A stretch of DNA of 64,000 nucleotides from Zantedeschia hybrid cultivar (Eukaryota > Streptophyta > Magnoliopsida > Alismatales > Araceae): contig JARZZO010000004.1 in the NCBI GenBank assembly GCA_030544215.1, positions 41,963,980-42,027,979 on the forward strand, in the 5' to 3' direction. The notes under the pieces were generated by a model. It was not told the origin of the DNA, did not search any database, and was given only the letters and a program-made list of their open reading frames with translations. Below are positions 42,104-51,981 of the stretch, one piece after another. The position numbers were made by a program, and so were the translations under genes. Every line of letters starts with the position of its first letter. Within the stretch, counting starts at the first letter, position 1.

Positions 42104-43294
42104 TGTTTCCGAATCTGTCATGTTCAAAAAGAGTGTGTGTTCATTATGTTATCATGTGTTTACTATGGTTAACAATATGAAAAGAATTATGATCGCCAGA
42201 AACCGAGGGTTTCAAAGGAAAAGTGATCACTTACCAACCTTGCAAACTGGGAGAATGTGGGGTCTTTTGTTCCTCTCTTTCGGCCGGCCAAGAGAAAAGA
42301 GCCTTCTCTTTCTTTACTCTTGTTCTTCTTTTGTATCTCGCACAAAAAAATCAAATAAACAATAAAACTATGATTAGAACTAAAATAGTATAGGATCTAT
42401 TCTAATTAAGAATCTAAATATGCAACTAAACTAAAAAGACTCACTTTTTATGTTCTTTTAAGCCCCCTTAAGGAGTGTAGGTTTGGAATTCATGAAGTGA
42501 GTGTGTGAGATGAATTGATGCAATGAAAAAAAACTATATGAAAAAGAAACTAGAGAGGAAATCAGTTGGTTTGGCCCCTTGAAAGCGTTGATCTTCTTGA
42601 GCTTCAATGGTGGAAGAGGATCCTGTTATCCACGTTTTTCTCCCTTGAGGACCTTCAAACACCTTGTAGAGAGCTCCGAATCCTCTAAAAACCAACCTCT
42701 TTCAAAGGTCAATGTCCATATATATTTATAAGAAGTGATTTTAGGGTATTTGTCCTTCAAAAGGACTCTCCCGTGGCTTGGACTTGCTCTGGACGATCAT
42801 AATGAAAATTGGAAACCCTTCCAACTTTGGGAACAGGATTATCTCGGCCAAATCTTGCTTATCAGGAAACTCTTAAAATGCATCGCTCAAGAGGGACGCC
42901 TTTTAGTTCATTAATACGGCCAAAATAGAAATAAATCCATAAAGGGAAACGGAAAATAATTAGGAAACATGAAAGACGTCGTGTACACGCGACGTGCTTT
43001 AGATAAATTAGGAAATTAACCAGAATTAGAAATAGTAAACCTAAGCGGATTAGGACTCAAAAGGCGTCGTGTGAGGGCAACGTTATTCAGCTAAATCCTC
43101 TTAAATTTACAATTTTCAATTCCGAATTGATTTCTGCTAAGAATCTAAATGGCGTCGTGTATACAGGACGTGATTCAATAAATATTGAGAAAATCAATAA
43201 AAATTAATTAATGATTAAACATCAGACCATTCTGGGGCATTATCATTGTGACATGAAATTTACTCAATATGATGTAAAAATTAGCGTGTCTACA
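42104..43294 (-). repeat. Older E2-family LTR
   Basis: This aligns to the E2 LTRs with many substitutions. Shared landmarks are ATGATCGCCAGAAAC near 42189, the 'pyrimidine block then TTTATAAG' promoter region, and the end TTAGCGTGTCTACA. The right end is exact at 43294; the left end is uncertain by about 30 bp. It holds four 34-bp motifs (42872, 42969, 43056, 43145), whose spacers differ from those in E2. Confidence 0.75.
42872..43178. repeat. Four 34-bp inverted motifs in the older E2-family LTR
   Basis: Copies are at 42872-42906, 42969-43002, 43056-43090 and 43145-43178. Spacers are GCTCAAGAGG, GTGTACACGC, GTGTGAGGGC and GTGTATACAG. Arms are more decayed than in E2, but the 10-bp spacing is kept. 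Confidence 0.85.
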
Positions 43295-43700
43295 GCTGCC
43301 CTACCTTGGCATTGACTTTGCAAGGGAGTGAAATATACTGAAAAGGTGATGTCAAGGTGTGATGTGACACGTTCTTAACATCATATGATAGGAATCTTTC
43401 TCAAAACAATTAGTGATGATAAATCAAAGGGATCAATGGAATCAATCTTATCTGGATGAGGGATACAAAGGAAACAAAAGGTTAATCAACTTCCGCGATT
43501 GGGAAGTACCCTAGGTCACAAACCCTGCAGGTTTTGTCATGAAGTGCGGTTACCAGCCAATGTGGAAGTGCTGCAATCATGATGGATCTTAAAAGGGAAA
43601 AAGAAATGTTGGGTGAGAGATCCAAAAAAGGATAGAACTCCAAAGATATCTTCAAGCGAACCTCAAAGATAATCAAGATACTTAACTTAGAATGGAATAT
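43295..43700. other. Internal 3' end of the older E2-family element
   Basis: This aligns to 6607-7010 of E2 (for example GATAATCAAGATACTTAA) and has no gene. It stops abruptly at about 43700, where E3 3' sequence begins. Confidence 0.8.
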
Positions 43701-43803
43701 AGCTCTCCTTCTCCGGGTTGTCCAAAATCTGGTTCGATTTCCGGCACACCTATTTATCATTCCGTTCCACTCCACTGCAAAACAGGTGTCCCGGAGGGGT
43801 ATT
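43701..43803 (+). mobile_element. Truncated 3' internal end of an E3 copy
   Basis: This matches the 100 bp just before the E3 3' LTR (51880-51981), including the purine-rich CCCGGAGGGG. It means that the LTR at 43804 is at the same time a 3' LTR of a lost copy and the 5' LTR of E3. Confidence 0.8.
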
Positions 43804-43953
43804 TGTAGACACCGATTTTGGACCACCCTTTTGGTCATAAACCCCCTCCGTCATTAGCCCATCATCACCCAAACCCCTCATCTTAGCCATCTCAGCCCAC
43901 TAACAACTAGGCCCATTAACCAAATCCCGACTCTAGCCACCTTTTCGTGGAAG

Positions 43954-44415
43954 GCCACCCCTCGCCTTCCACCACCCTTCGAAGGCCACCCCTTGCCTTC
44001 CACCTCCTTCGAAGGCCACCCCCTGCCTTCTACACCTTTGGAAGGCCAGCCACCTTGCCTTCCACCTTTTTGCCACCTTTTTCACTTTTTACCACATTTT
44101 CGTAGAAGGCCAACCAGGCTGCCTTCCACCACCCGTGGAAGGCCAGCCACCTTGCCTTCTACCTTTTGGCCACCTTTTTCACTTTTTATCACATTTTTGT
44201 GGAAGGCCAGCCAGTCCGCCTTCCACCATCCTTCGAAGGCCACCCCTTTGCCTTCCACCACCCTTCGAAGGCTACCCCTCGCCTTCCACCACCCTTCGAA
44301 GGCCACCCCTTGCCTTCCACCCCCTTCGAAGGCCAACCGGGCCACCTTCCACCACTTCGTGGAAGGCCAGCTACCTGGCCTTCCACGGGGTTGGAAGGCA
44401 TGTTGCCTGGCCGTC
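43954..44415. repeat. Array of 13 GGAAGGC/GCCTTCC hairpin units in the E3 5' LTR
   Basis: Units begin near 43954, 43979, 44009, 44039, 44102, 44133, 44199, 44231, 44263, 44295, 44326, 44359 and 44390. Arms are (GT)GGAAGGC or TCGAAGGC and GCCTTCC(AC). Spacers are 10 bp in the CAGCC and CAACC types and 8-9 bp in the CACCCC types. Confidence 0.88.
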
Positions 44416-44610
44416 TACTCCCTAACCACCCCCTTGACCTCGTCTTCCCCACGATCTCCTCTACTCGCCGCCCTCACCTCCACTACTCCATTCACTCCCC
44501 ACTCCGGCGACCGCCGCGCGCACCACCTCCGACCCTTGACCACTTCCTATTGACTGAAGGTTGATTTACGGGGATTTAGACCCCTATTTTCTCCTATTTT
44601 TTCCTTCATC

Positions 44611-44618
44611 TATTTAAA
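44611..44618 (+). promoter_or_regulatory. TATA-like box in the E3 5' LTR
   Basis: TATTTAAA, conserved at 52821-52828 in the 3' LTR and as TATATAAA at 4725-4732 in the solo LTR. It lies about 200 bp downstream of the hairpin array. Confidence 0.6.
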
Positions 44619-45401
44619 CCCCCCAGGTTCCCTCGAGCAAGGGGGTTAGAAAGAGATTAAGAAGGAGTTTCTTTCTCGGAGCGGGTCGACTTTGAGGAGT
44701 CGAGCGGGCAAAGAGTCAGAGGGCTGTTTCAGGAGGAACGTCACTCCAAATGGGCTTGTCTTCTTAACCTTATCTTTATTTTTCACCTTTTTCACTTCAT
44801 TGCATTTCCAATCTCCATCTAGTCCGTAACATTCCCCTCTCTCACTCTTCTTTCCACTTTCAAGACATCACTTCACTTTTCACATACGAGCACCCTGTCT
44901 GCATGCATGCATTTTAGGATGACTTAGCAACCTTTACCCCCAGAGGTTTCAAACAAAAAATCGGGAGGTGGGTGGCCATAACATATGGTCACCTTCCCTC
45001 CCAAACACCCATCCGGTGCGTCTCCCTCTAATTTTAGTTAATTTTTATGTTTGCATGAACGGATCCTACATGTCACCGTTCTAATCGGGCTATTTCTTTT
45101 CTTTGTCTGTCTTCTCTTTTCAGGGGCTCTTACCAGATTCTGCGCGCGGATTACCGAGCTCTCCTTCTCTGGCCGGCCGGAGGAAGAGAAGGGGAAACCA
45201 CCATCTCCCGCTCCCTCAGAATGCGATCACATCCTCACCATCCTGCGGAGCACAGGGACCGTAAGGTAATGCTCCTGGCGATCACATCCTTTATTTCTAA
45301 CCTCCCTCCCAAAATCGCCACTGTGCTAAGACGAACGGAGAAAACCCTCGATCCGAAGCCCGCAGCCGCGGCGGGGGACGTTCTGGGGGCCTACAGCCCT
45401 C

Positions 45402-45419
45402 TGGCGATCACGGTGGGAC
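45402..45419 (+). promoter_or_regulatory. E3 primer-binding site, arginine-tRNA-like
   Basis: TGGCGATCACGGTGGGAC lies 6 nt after the 5' LTR, identical to the E2 site. Confidence 0.75.
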
Positions 45420-45440
45420 GCTCTCTTGCTCGCCGCGCAG

Positions 45441-45938
45441 GTAAGACAGCTTAAAAATATAAGAGCTCCTCCCGTGGACGGCCAAGCACTTGGCCGCCCA
45501 GAGTCCTGAACGGCCAAGCACTTGGCCGCCCACAGTCCTGAACGGCCAAGCGCTTGGCCGCCCAGACCGGACGGCCAAGTACCTGGCCGTCCAGCGTAGA
45601 CCGGACGGCCAAGTACCTAGCCGTCCAGTGGACTGGACGGCCAAGTGCCTGGCGGTCCAGCCCAGCCCGGACGGCCAAGTACCTGGCCGTCTAGAGCCCA
45701 GGACGGCCAAGCGCCTGGCCGTCCAGGCTGGACGGCCGACAGCCTGGCCGTCCAGGCTCTAGGACGGCCAAGTAGCTTGCCGTCCAGGCTCCGGCCTTTC
45801 TGGCTGCCTGATTTTTTTTAGTGTCCTTTTTTTTATATTTCTGATTAAATTGTTGCGCATTCTAGTTTGCTTTTTTTGTTTACTGTTCTCTTGTCTTTTC
45901 TTTTCTTTTCTGTCTGCTGGACTGTGGGTTAATTTCAG
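45441..45938 (+). other. Probable leader intron of E3 containing a hairpin array
   Basis: The donor is CAG/GTAAGA at 45438-45446, just after the primer site. The acceptor AATTTCAG at 45931-45938 follows a T/C-rich tract. Between them is the array of GGACGGC/GCCGTCC hairpins. Splicing is inferred from signals only. Confidence 0.55.
45475..45786. repeat. Array of ten GGACGGC-N10-GCCGTCC hairpin units
   Basis: Ten units lie about 31 bp apart, starting near 45475. Arms are GGACGGC and GCCGTCC (first three right arms GCCGCCC). The spacer is 10 bp in all units (mostly CAAGTACCTG, CAAGCACTTG or CAAGCGCCTG; last two CGACAGCCTG and CAAGTAGCTT). Confidence 0.9.
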
Positions 45939-46375
45939 GGTATTCTCCACGGGGGTTTTAAGGAAGAGCCAGCATCACATCTCTAGTCACCTCTCCCGCA
46001 GGATCTGACTCTCCACCTGAGGATTCCCACTCGGGTGTGACTAGTCTTATTATGTTGGGAACCTCCGTCAGTCTCCGCGAGCTAGGGATTCCCACTTGGC
46101 CGCCGAGCAGGTTGTACATGAAACCACCCCAATAGGATCCCGGGTTTTGTGTAAAGGAATTAATTGAGCCTTTCCATTCACAATCACTCACCTATAGGTG
46201 TCATTGAGAGAATTGTTTCAAAATTTAAGACACCTAACGAAACTCTGGTCGAATAAGTTTTGAAAAATTCCAGGGTCGTTAAGGGTTTGAACTTGATTTG
46301 TTAGAAACCAACACTCATAATACACAGTTAACCTTCCAAGTGAAATATAAAAGCTCTTAGGATTTGTATTTCATA
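45939..46375. other. E3 leader between the probable intron and gag
   Basis: No gene, repeat or clear signal is seen. It is expected to be untranslated leader. Confidence 0.5.
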
Positions 46376-47513
46376 ATGAACCAAATGTATGTTAACACTG
46401 TGTATGATGATATGTATGAGTTTGGTAATAATGTCACACACAACCCTCTGTTCAAGATTGAAGATTGAAGAGGATCCACAACAAACATTTGTGGACATGA
46501 TCCAAACACCTGGAGAGGAACTTAAGGGAAGATACTTGGATGAATCTTCCTCTTCAGAAAGTGACCCTATAATCTCCAACAGAACTTTCCAAAACCCGAG
46601 TGAGGACCCGCAACTTATTGCCGTGTTATCACGGTACACCCCTGATCAAATCATCCGGTTGGCCTCTTGTGGCGAAACTCAATATGCCACTCGTCGGAGA
46701 ACTCACTTCCAAGGGTCTCCCGACAGAGCTCAGACCCACATCAACCAGCCAACTCCTACTCCAGTTGCTCCACCAGTCATGCCGATTCCAGTCTCTCCAA
46801 CTACACCTCCTCCCGAGCAGAAAGAATTCATCTACAAAAGTGAGGTTGAAACCTGTGTGCGTAAGCTCATGGCCGAGAAACTTACCCTGAAACAACCGCA
46901 CTCTCTCTTGAGCTATTGCAAGCTCCCACCGGCCTACTTTCCACCAGGATTCAAAGCCCCCGAGTACAGAAAATATGATGACACCTCTGACCCTCATGAT
47001 CACCTGTCAGGTTTCCTCATGGATTCCCATCAATGGCTCTACGACAGAGTCCTCCTTGTCCATCTGTTCCAGAAATCCTTAGAAGGTGAGGCCTTAAGAT
47101 GGTTTTCTTCCTTGCCCGCCACAGACCTAATCAATTTTGATATGGTCTCCGAAAAATTCATCACTCAGTTTAGTCATATGACAACCATGCCTCCCACCTT
47201 GTTTGATCTTGTGATGGAGAAGATGAAGCCTGAAGAGGAGTTCACGTATTTTGCCAATAGGTGGAGGGCAATGGCCTCTAGGGCGGAAGTGGCAATCCCC
47301 GAATCTCAAGCTATCACTATGTTGGTCAATAACGCTACCCCGCAGCTTCGAGCTATTCTCATGCTGAGCGAATTTCACACATTCGCACAACTTTATAATC
47401 GAGCTCGGGTAGTTCAATCTCAGATTTGGAATTCCACTTTACCATCCTTCTTTGAAAATCAGAACAGAAATAAACGGACTACACAAATAGAGGGAGTGAC
47501 AATCAATGAATAG
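46376..47513 (+). pseudogene. gag: E3 gag, with an N-terminal frameshift
   Basis: The likely original start is ATG 46376 (MNQMYVNTVYDDMYEFGNNV). A 7-bp tandem duplication (ATTGAAG twice, 46457-46470) shifts the frame, so the long open frame is reached only from an internal, artificial start at 46389. After it the Gag reads clearly: a Pro-rich spacer, then the capsid-like domain (YRKYDDTSDPHDHLSGFLMD, LEGEALRWFSSLPATD, FTYFANRWRAMASRAEVAI), related to E2 Gag (YRKYNGTGNPFTHLKEF). It ends in TAG at 47511-47513, and the same frame stays open beyond. Gag would let this enzyme-less element form its own particles. Confidence 0.85.
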
Positions 47514-49031
47514 GTGAGTGCCTTGGGGCAACCCTTTAGGTCACCCAGTCCTATGTCCAGATCAGACAACCTTTCCTCCAGTACCAAGATTAATTGGGGG
47601 CACATGAAAGAGGCTATTGAAACCTTGAAAGTCAAGGGCCCTCCGCCCTCTCATCAGGTAGCTCAAGATCCATCTAGCTCTCTAGAAAGGGTGAGCACCC
47701 TTGACAAAAATTTGGAACCAAATATCGATCACAGAGGACAGTACTGGGAGTATGAAGAGGTTGGGATATGGCGTGAGTGCCCTACTAGGACGACCAAACC
47801 TAGAGAGTCGTTGCAAGGAGTCTCCACTATTATCCAAGACAAACCTTTGGTCTTGATACGACCTAGGGAACAACCAACAGCTATCAACCCAGTCACTCGG
47901 GTCCAAGTTCCCTCAATTTCAATTAGAGAACCTCCCCTATCCATCTTGTGTCCAACACCAAAGCCAGGTCCAGTAACCCAATTCTGCCTAATGAATTCAC
48001 CACCAGTTCAACCACTAAAGTCAGATCAGGCAGTGGACCACAGTCCGATTGGTGTTACACTGAGAAATCGCATCATTCCCCCAACAAGTCAACCCTTGGA
48101 CTCTCAAGAGGATTCAGATCTGTCTAAAAGGATTACTCCATCCAAGTATGACATCCTACAACATCTAGGGAAAACCCCCGCCAAGATTTCGGTCCTAGGG
48201 TTGATTAGGAGATCTCCTACATATAGGGAGACATTGTTCGAATTCCCCCAGCGAATTTTAGTCAATGAAGATCTTCCTATCAGGGGGCTCACAAATGCCA
48301 TTCTCTCAGTCACCCAGACACCTACCATATCCTTCACAAATAAGGGTCTAGCTCCCCCTGAATGCCAATCCCTTCCCTCATGCTTAACTGCAACACTCAA
48401 GGGTCACTCATTGGACTCAATCCTGTTGGATGCCGGGGCATCAATCAATGTTTGTCCACTCAAGACCCTCAAGAAAGTAGGGATTGATCCAGAAAAGGTT
48501 GAGTCTACTTCCATGATGGTCTCAACCTATGATGATTCTCAAAGACCAGCTAATGGGAAATTGAAAATTGGCCCAGTGGCCTTGATCTTTGAATTCTACA
48601 TGCTTGATGTCAAGCCCATATACAACGCCATTCTGGGAAGGCCTTGGATGGACCAGACCCTGAGAGTACCCTCCACTAATCATCAGTGCTATAAATTCCC
48701 ATACAATGGGAAGGGTCCCCCCTATTTTGAGTCTTTGGACTTAGTCTCGACTGAACAAATTCCATCCATGATCACTTCCGGAAAAGGGGCAGAGCCCATC
48801 CTTTCATCGGTTGACTCTCAGGCCAAGCCCCAGCCTAGCATAGGTTGGCAGCTTATGGACAAGATGGGGTATAGTTCGGGATCTGGGTTAGGCAAAGAAG
48901 AGCAGGGAAATCGAGAACCTATCTTTGAAAATCCTACCATTGGGGGATTCAAATTGGGTTACCTACTAACCAAACCAACTGAGGAATCAAGAAAATGGAG
49001 TCTCTTGGATCACTTTGTGAAGGAAAATTAA
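47514..49031 (+). CDS. E3 linker, aspartic protease and G-patch
   Basis: It continues in the gag frame directly after the TAG, for 505 codons. A variable linker comes first, then SKYDILQHLGKTPAKISVLG (about residues 233-252, shared with E2). The protease active site SILLDAGASINVCPLKTLKK (about 302-321) has D-A-G in place of D-T/S-G, and NAILGRPWMD follows. The G-patch is GWQLMDKMGYSSGSGLGKEE (about 442-461). Translation would need read-through of the TAG, or splicing. The change at the active-site Thr/Ser raises doubt about activity. Confidence 0.85.
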   Translation: MSALGQPFRSPSPMSRSDNLSSSTKINWGHMKEAIETLKVKGPPPSHQVAQDPSSSLERVSTLDKNLEPNIDHRGQYWEYEEVGIWRECPTRTTKPRESLQGVSTIIQDKPLVLIRPREQPTAINPVTRVQVPSISIREPPLSILCPTPKPGPVTQFCLMNSPPVQPLKSDQAVDHSPIGVTLRNRIIPPTSQPLDSQEDSDLSKRITPSKYDILQHLGKTPAKISVLGLIRRSPTYRETLFEFPQRILVNEDLPIRGLTNAILSVTQTPTISFTNKGLAPPECQSLPSCLTATLKGHSLDSILLDAGASINVCPLKTLKKVGIDPEKVESTSMMVSTYDDSQRPANGKLKIGPVALIFEFYMLDVKPIYNAILGRPWMDQTLRVPSTNHQCYKFPYNGKGPPYFESLDLVSTEQIPSMITSGKGAEPILSSVDSQAKPQPSIGWQLMDKMGYSSGSGLGKEEQGNREPIFENPTIGGFKLGYLLTKPTEESRKWSLLDHFVKEN

Positions 49032-51981
49032 GAGCTACTCAAGATACACTATCTTGAGGATGAGTTGATCAATGAAGTTCAAAGAGAAGATAAAGAAGAT
49101 TTCGCTACACAGTTGCTGTTCTATGAATCAACCACTCGACGAGAAGGAGCCTCCTTAGTGAGGGATGAACAGGTACCCACCGCTCTCATTCCCTTACTAT
49201 TCCACACACCTGCCTTTCTCAGGCTTTTAGCATCGGTCGTAGCACACTCCTGGGGAAATTCTGCCATCATTGGGTCTCTGTCTCAAGGACCCACCTTTAC
49301 AACATGTCTGACTCACCCTCTGAGTCTGGTGCATAATCGCTTAGGGATTAGATAGCTTCCTCTTTATCTACAAGTTGTAGAGGTAAGTAAGTTCTTTCAT
49401 TTCTAGTTAGCAAATAAGTGTAAATATTTGAAAATTGTTGAAAATATTTTTCTTTGGATAGGAGTCTATTTGAAGTTTTACCCTTAAAAATGCAAAAAAG
49501 TCAAAAGCTCAAAATCTCAAAAAAATCGAATATTCCAAAAAAAGCAACAAAAATATTTGTAAATATGTGCATACTTCAATGAAAATGACAAAAATCAGAA
49601 AAGACACAAAATCCAACTATCTGGTGACTGCCACGTAACCCCCTGTCTTGGTCTAGTTGCATGATAGGTTGGGTTGACATTGCGGTTTGGCTAAGACTTT
49701 GGTCCACCAGAACCTTGGACGTGTCTACTTTGTTTTCATACGGATCCCTATGATCATCCTGAGATGCACACACTTACACGTTTTTTCAAAGAGAACCTGC
49801 TTAAAATGAGTTCCAAGTCTTTAGTGTACTGTCAAAATGCAACCTTTGCTCTTCGTCTCTCGACCAATCAGGACAGTTGACGCCCTTAAACGGTTGAGCT
49901 CAGCAAACTGCGGTTCCTCCACAACCCGATAGATGTAACCCCTCAAAAAAGGACCCAAAAATGAAATGTAAAGGACCAGAGCACGTGAAGAGGGCAGTGT
50001 CCCCGTAGGCGGAATATCAAATAACCCCGAAAAATGTCAAAAGCATCAAAAAGAAATATAAAAAAAAAGAAAAGGGGTTCAAGCAATCATACAAAAAAGC
50101 CTGGTCGTGACCGTGCCTGGCCATGAAATCTACCAAAGGCCTGAAAAGTCAAAATAGGGGCATCTAGGAGGTTAAAAAGGGGCCCGTTCTGTCACAGCTC
50201 GTCCTTTTAACGGTTTTGTCGATCCTCCTGTGAGGTTTGTCTCAAAATTTCTTCACTTTTCCCCCCTCAAGGTTTTAGCACAAGATAGCTATCTAAAGAC
50301 CGAACATCATTTTAAAACGGTTCGTTTTTCAAAAATCGTCACATGCTCACATGATCACAGGAGTCTGAAATGGGTGAAGAGTAATGTCAATGTTTCTGGT
50401 GAACCAATTTCTTAACCATAATCTCAATATGTACCCTCGAAGACTTCGGGCTTAGGTCAATGCATGCGCGTCACCAATTGGTGCGACGACGTCTGATTCC
50501 GGGTCAGCGTCGCGTGGTTTACCGTTAGGGTTCCAAGGTGTTCCATCATATACCTTCTAGATTGTGAGGAAAGAGACTCGGGTCGGGCAAATTATTTACC
50601 TCGAAAACTTTTTTGGGCAAACTTGGTGGTCGGAAGCAGCTGGGAGCCTAAGCATGGCATGACGGTATTGTCATCAGTATGAGTCTTAACCGGTCAAGGT
50701 TAGTTTGAGGAGTCTAGAGGCTCAAATCAATCTAGATGTGAGATTAGGATACCTGGGAAGTTGAGTGTGCATTTCCCTTTCATCATTCAACCAGCCTAAG
50801 TCTGGGCAGTCACCAGGTAGATGAAAAAAAAAAAAAAAAAAAAAACATGTTTTTCATCACACATCTCATTTGGTAATATCTACCAGCATTTGCATATTTA
50901 CTTGCCGCATTAGTTTCAATATTCTTCCATTTGTCTGGTTAGTAGGACACGGCCCCTTGACCCTATGCGAAGGCTAGGGAAAAGGTAGTTGCTCTTTTGG
51001 GCAGGGGGCCGAAACAGATGCTACTAACTACTTCCCCTTCATTTTGTGCATACAGGAAAAAGGATTCTACGTTCAAAAGGTGGACACTTTTGCTGTCGAG
51101 TCGAAGCCAAAAGCAGTCGGATTGGCATTCTACTTCGAGAATGGCCATATCTTCCGTGCTGGCTTCGACTCGACAGGGACCTTTGTCCCTCGTTTCCTTA
51201 CAGCTTGTCATTAAGATATTGTGGATCATTGATTATTTACATTTACTGATGTGCGTTCTTGCAGCTGCAGGAAATCTGAAACAAGTAGGATTGAAGACAC
51301 AGGAGGCTAATAACTTCGGGCGTATAGACTTTGAGTTTCTCTTTAAACAAAACAATGAGGAGTCTATATTCTCCAAGTTATTCGATTGGCCAATAAATCC
51401 ATCCTGTTTGCATTAGGAATTTGTTTTCTAATTTTAAACCAGCATGCATTGCATTGCATCATCCACCATTCCCACCCTAGGGGCAATGACCATAATTTAT
51501 CACTCTGCTTAACCCATCGCTGATCTGTGAGTCTGGCAGTTGTACGTCTGTTAACTCTTCGAATTGCAAGACCTCATCCTTTTTCAACACGTGTGCTTGA
51601 GATTCTCTCACTTGGCGATCCCATGATGCGCCAGGCCACCGCGCGCCCGTTGTGTTGAGAGTGTTTCAAGTCACACTCCTACACCTTTCATGCTCGAGAT
51701 CCCCTTGGGCCAGATCGCTACATTCTGGTGCACCAAGGCCTCGAGGTTCCAGCACCCGAGGGTCCCACGGACTGTGATTCTCTAGTACTGAACTTTGTTC
51801 CTTTTCTTAAACCACTCTTGCAACTCAAATAGCTAGCTTTCATGCATTTGCTGCACTCTCATATCATCTTTGGATATAGCTCATCCTTCTCCGGGCTGTC
51901 CAAAATCTGGTTCGATTTTCGGCACACCTATTTATCATTCCGTTCCACTCCACTGCAAAACAGGTGTCCCGGAGGGGCATT
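49032..51981. other. E3 3' internal region without polymerase
   Basis: In place of RT, RNase H and integrase there are 2.9 kb of non-coding sequence. A 96-codon open frame (49065-49355, starting MINEVQREDKEDF) directly follows the G-patch gene and may be a remnant of the pol linker; I do not recognise it. A run of about 24 A lies near 50823-50846. A perfect 17-bp inverted repeat lies at 51093-51177. A purine-rich tract (CGGAGGGGCAT) precedes the 3' LTR. Confidence 0.6.
51093..51177. repeat. Perfect 17-bp inverted repeat in E3
   Basis: CTGTCGAGTCGAAGCCA at 51093-51109 and its exact reverse complement at 51161-51177 are separated by about 51 bp. It could form a hairpin in RNA. Confidence 0.9.

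Larger units (their letters stand above)
43804..45395 (+). repeat. E3 5' LTR
   Basis: This pairs with 51982-53605. The 32-bp length difference is exactly one hairpin unit. Other differences are scattered bases. Confidence 0.9.

Noticed and set aside
43993..44564. Long plus- and minus-strand frames over the GGAAGGC arrays (also 52125-53039)
   Set aside because: Repetitive, GC-rich LTR sequence open in many frames at once. The TATA box and LTR conservation explain the region as regulatory, not coding.
45490..45762. Open frames rich in 'GRP...LAVQ' repeats over the E3 leader array on both strands
   Set aside because: They arise from the GGACGGC hairpin array, whose roughly 31-bp unit stays open in several frames. 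No gene structure supports translation.
50823..50846. A-run as the tail of a LINE or SINE
   Set aside because: No LINE or SINE body or target duplication was found next to it.
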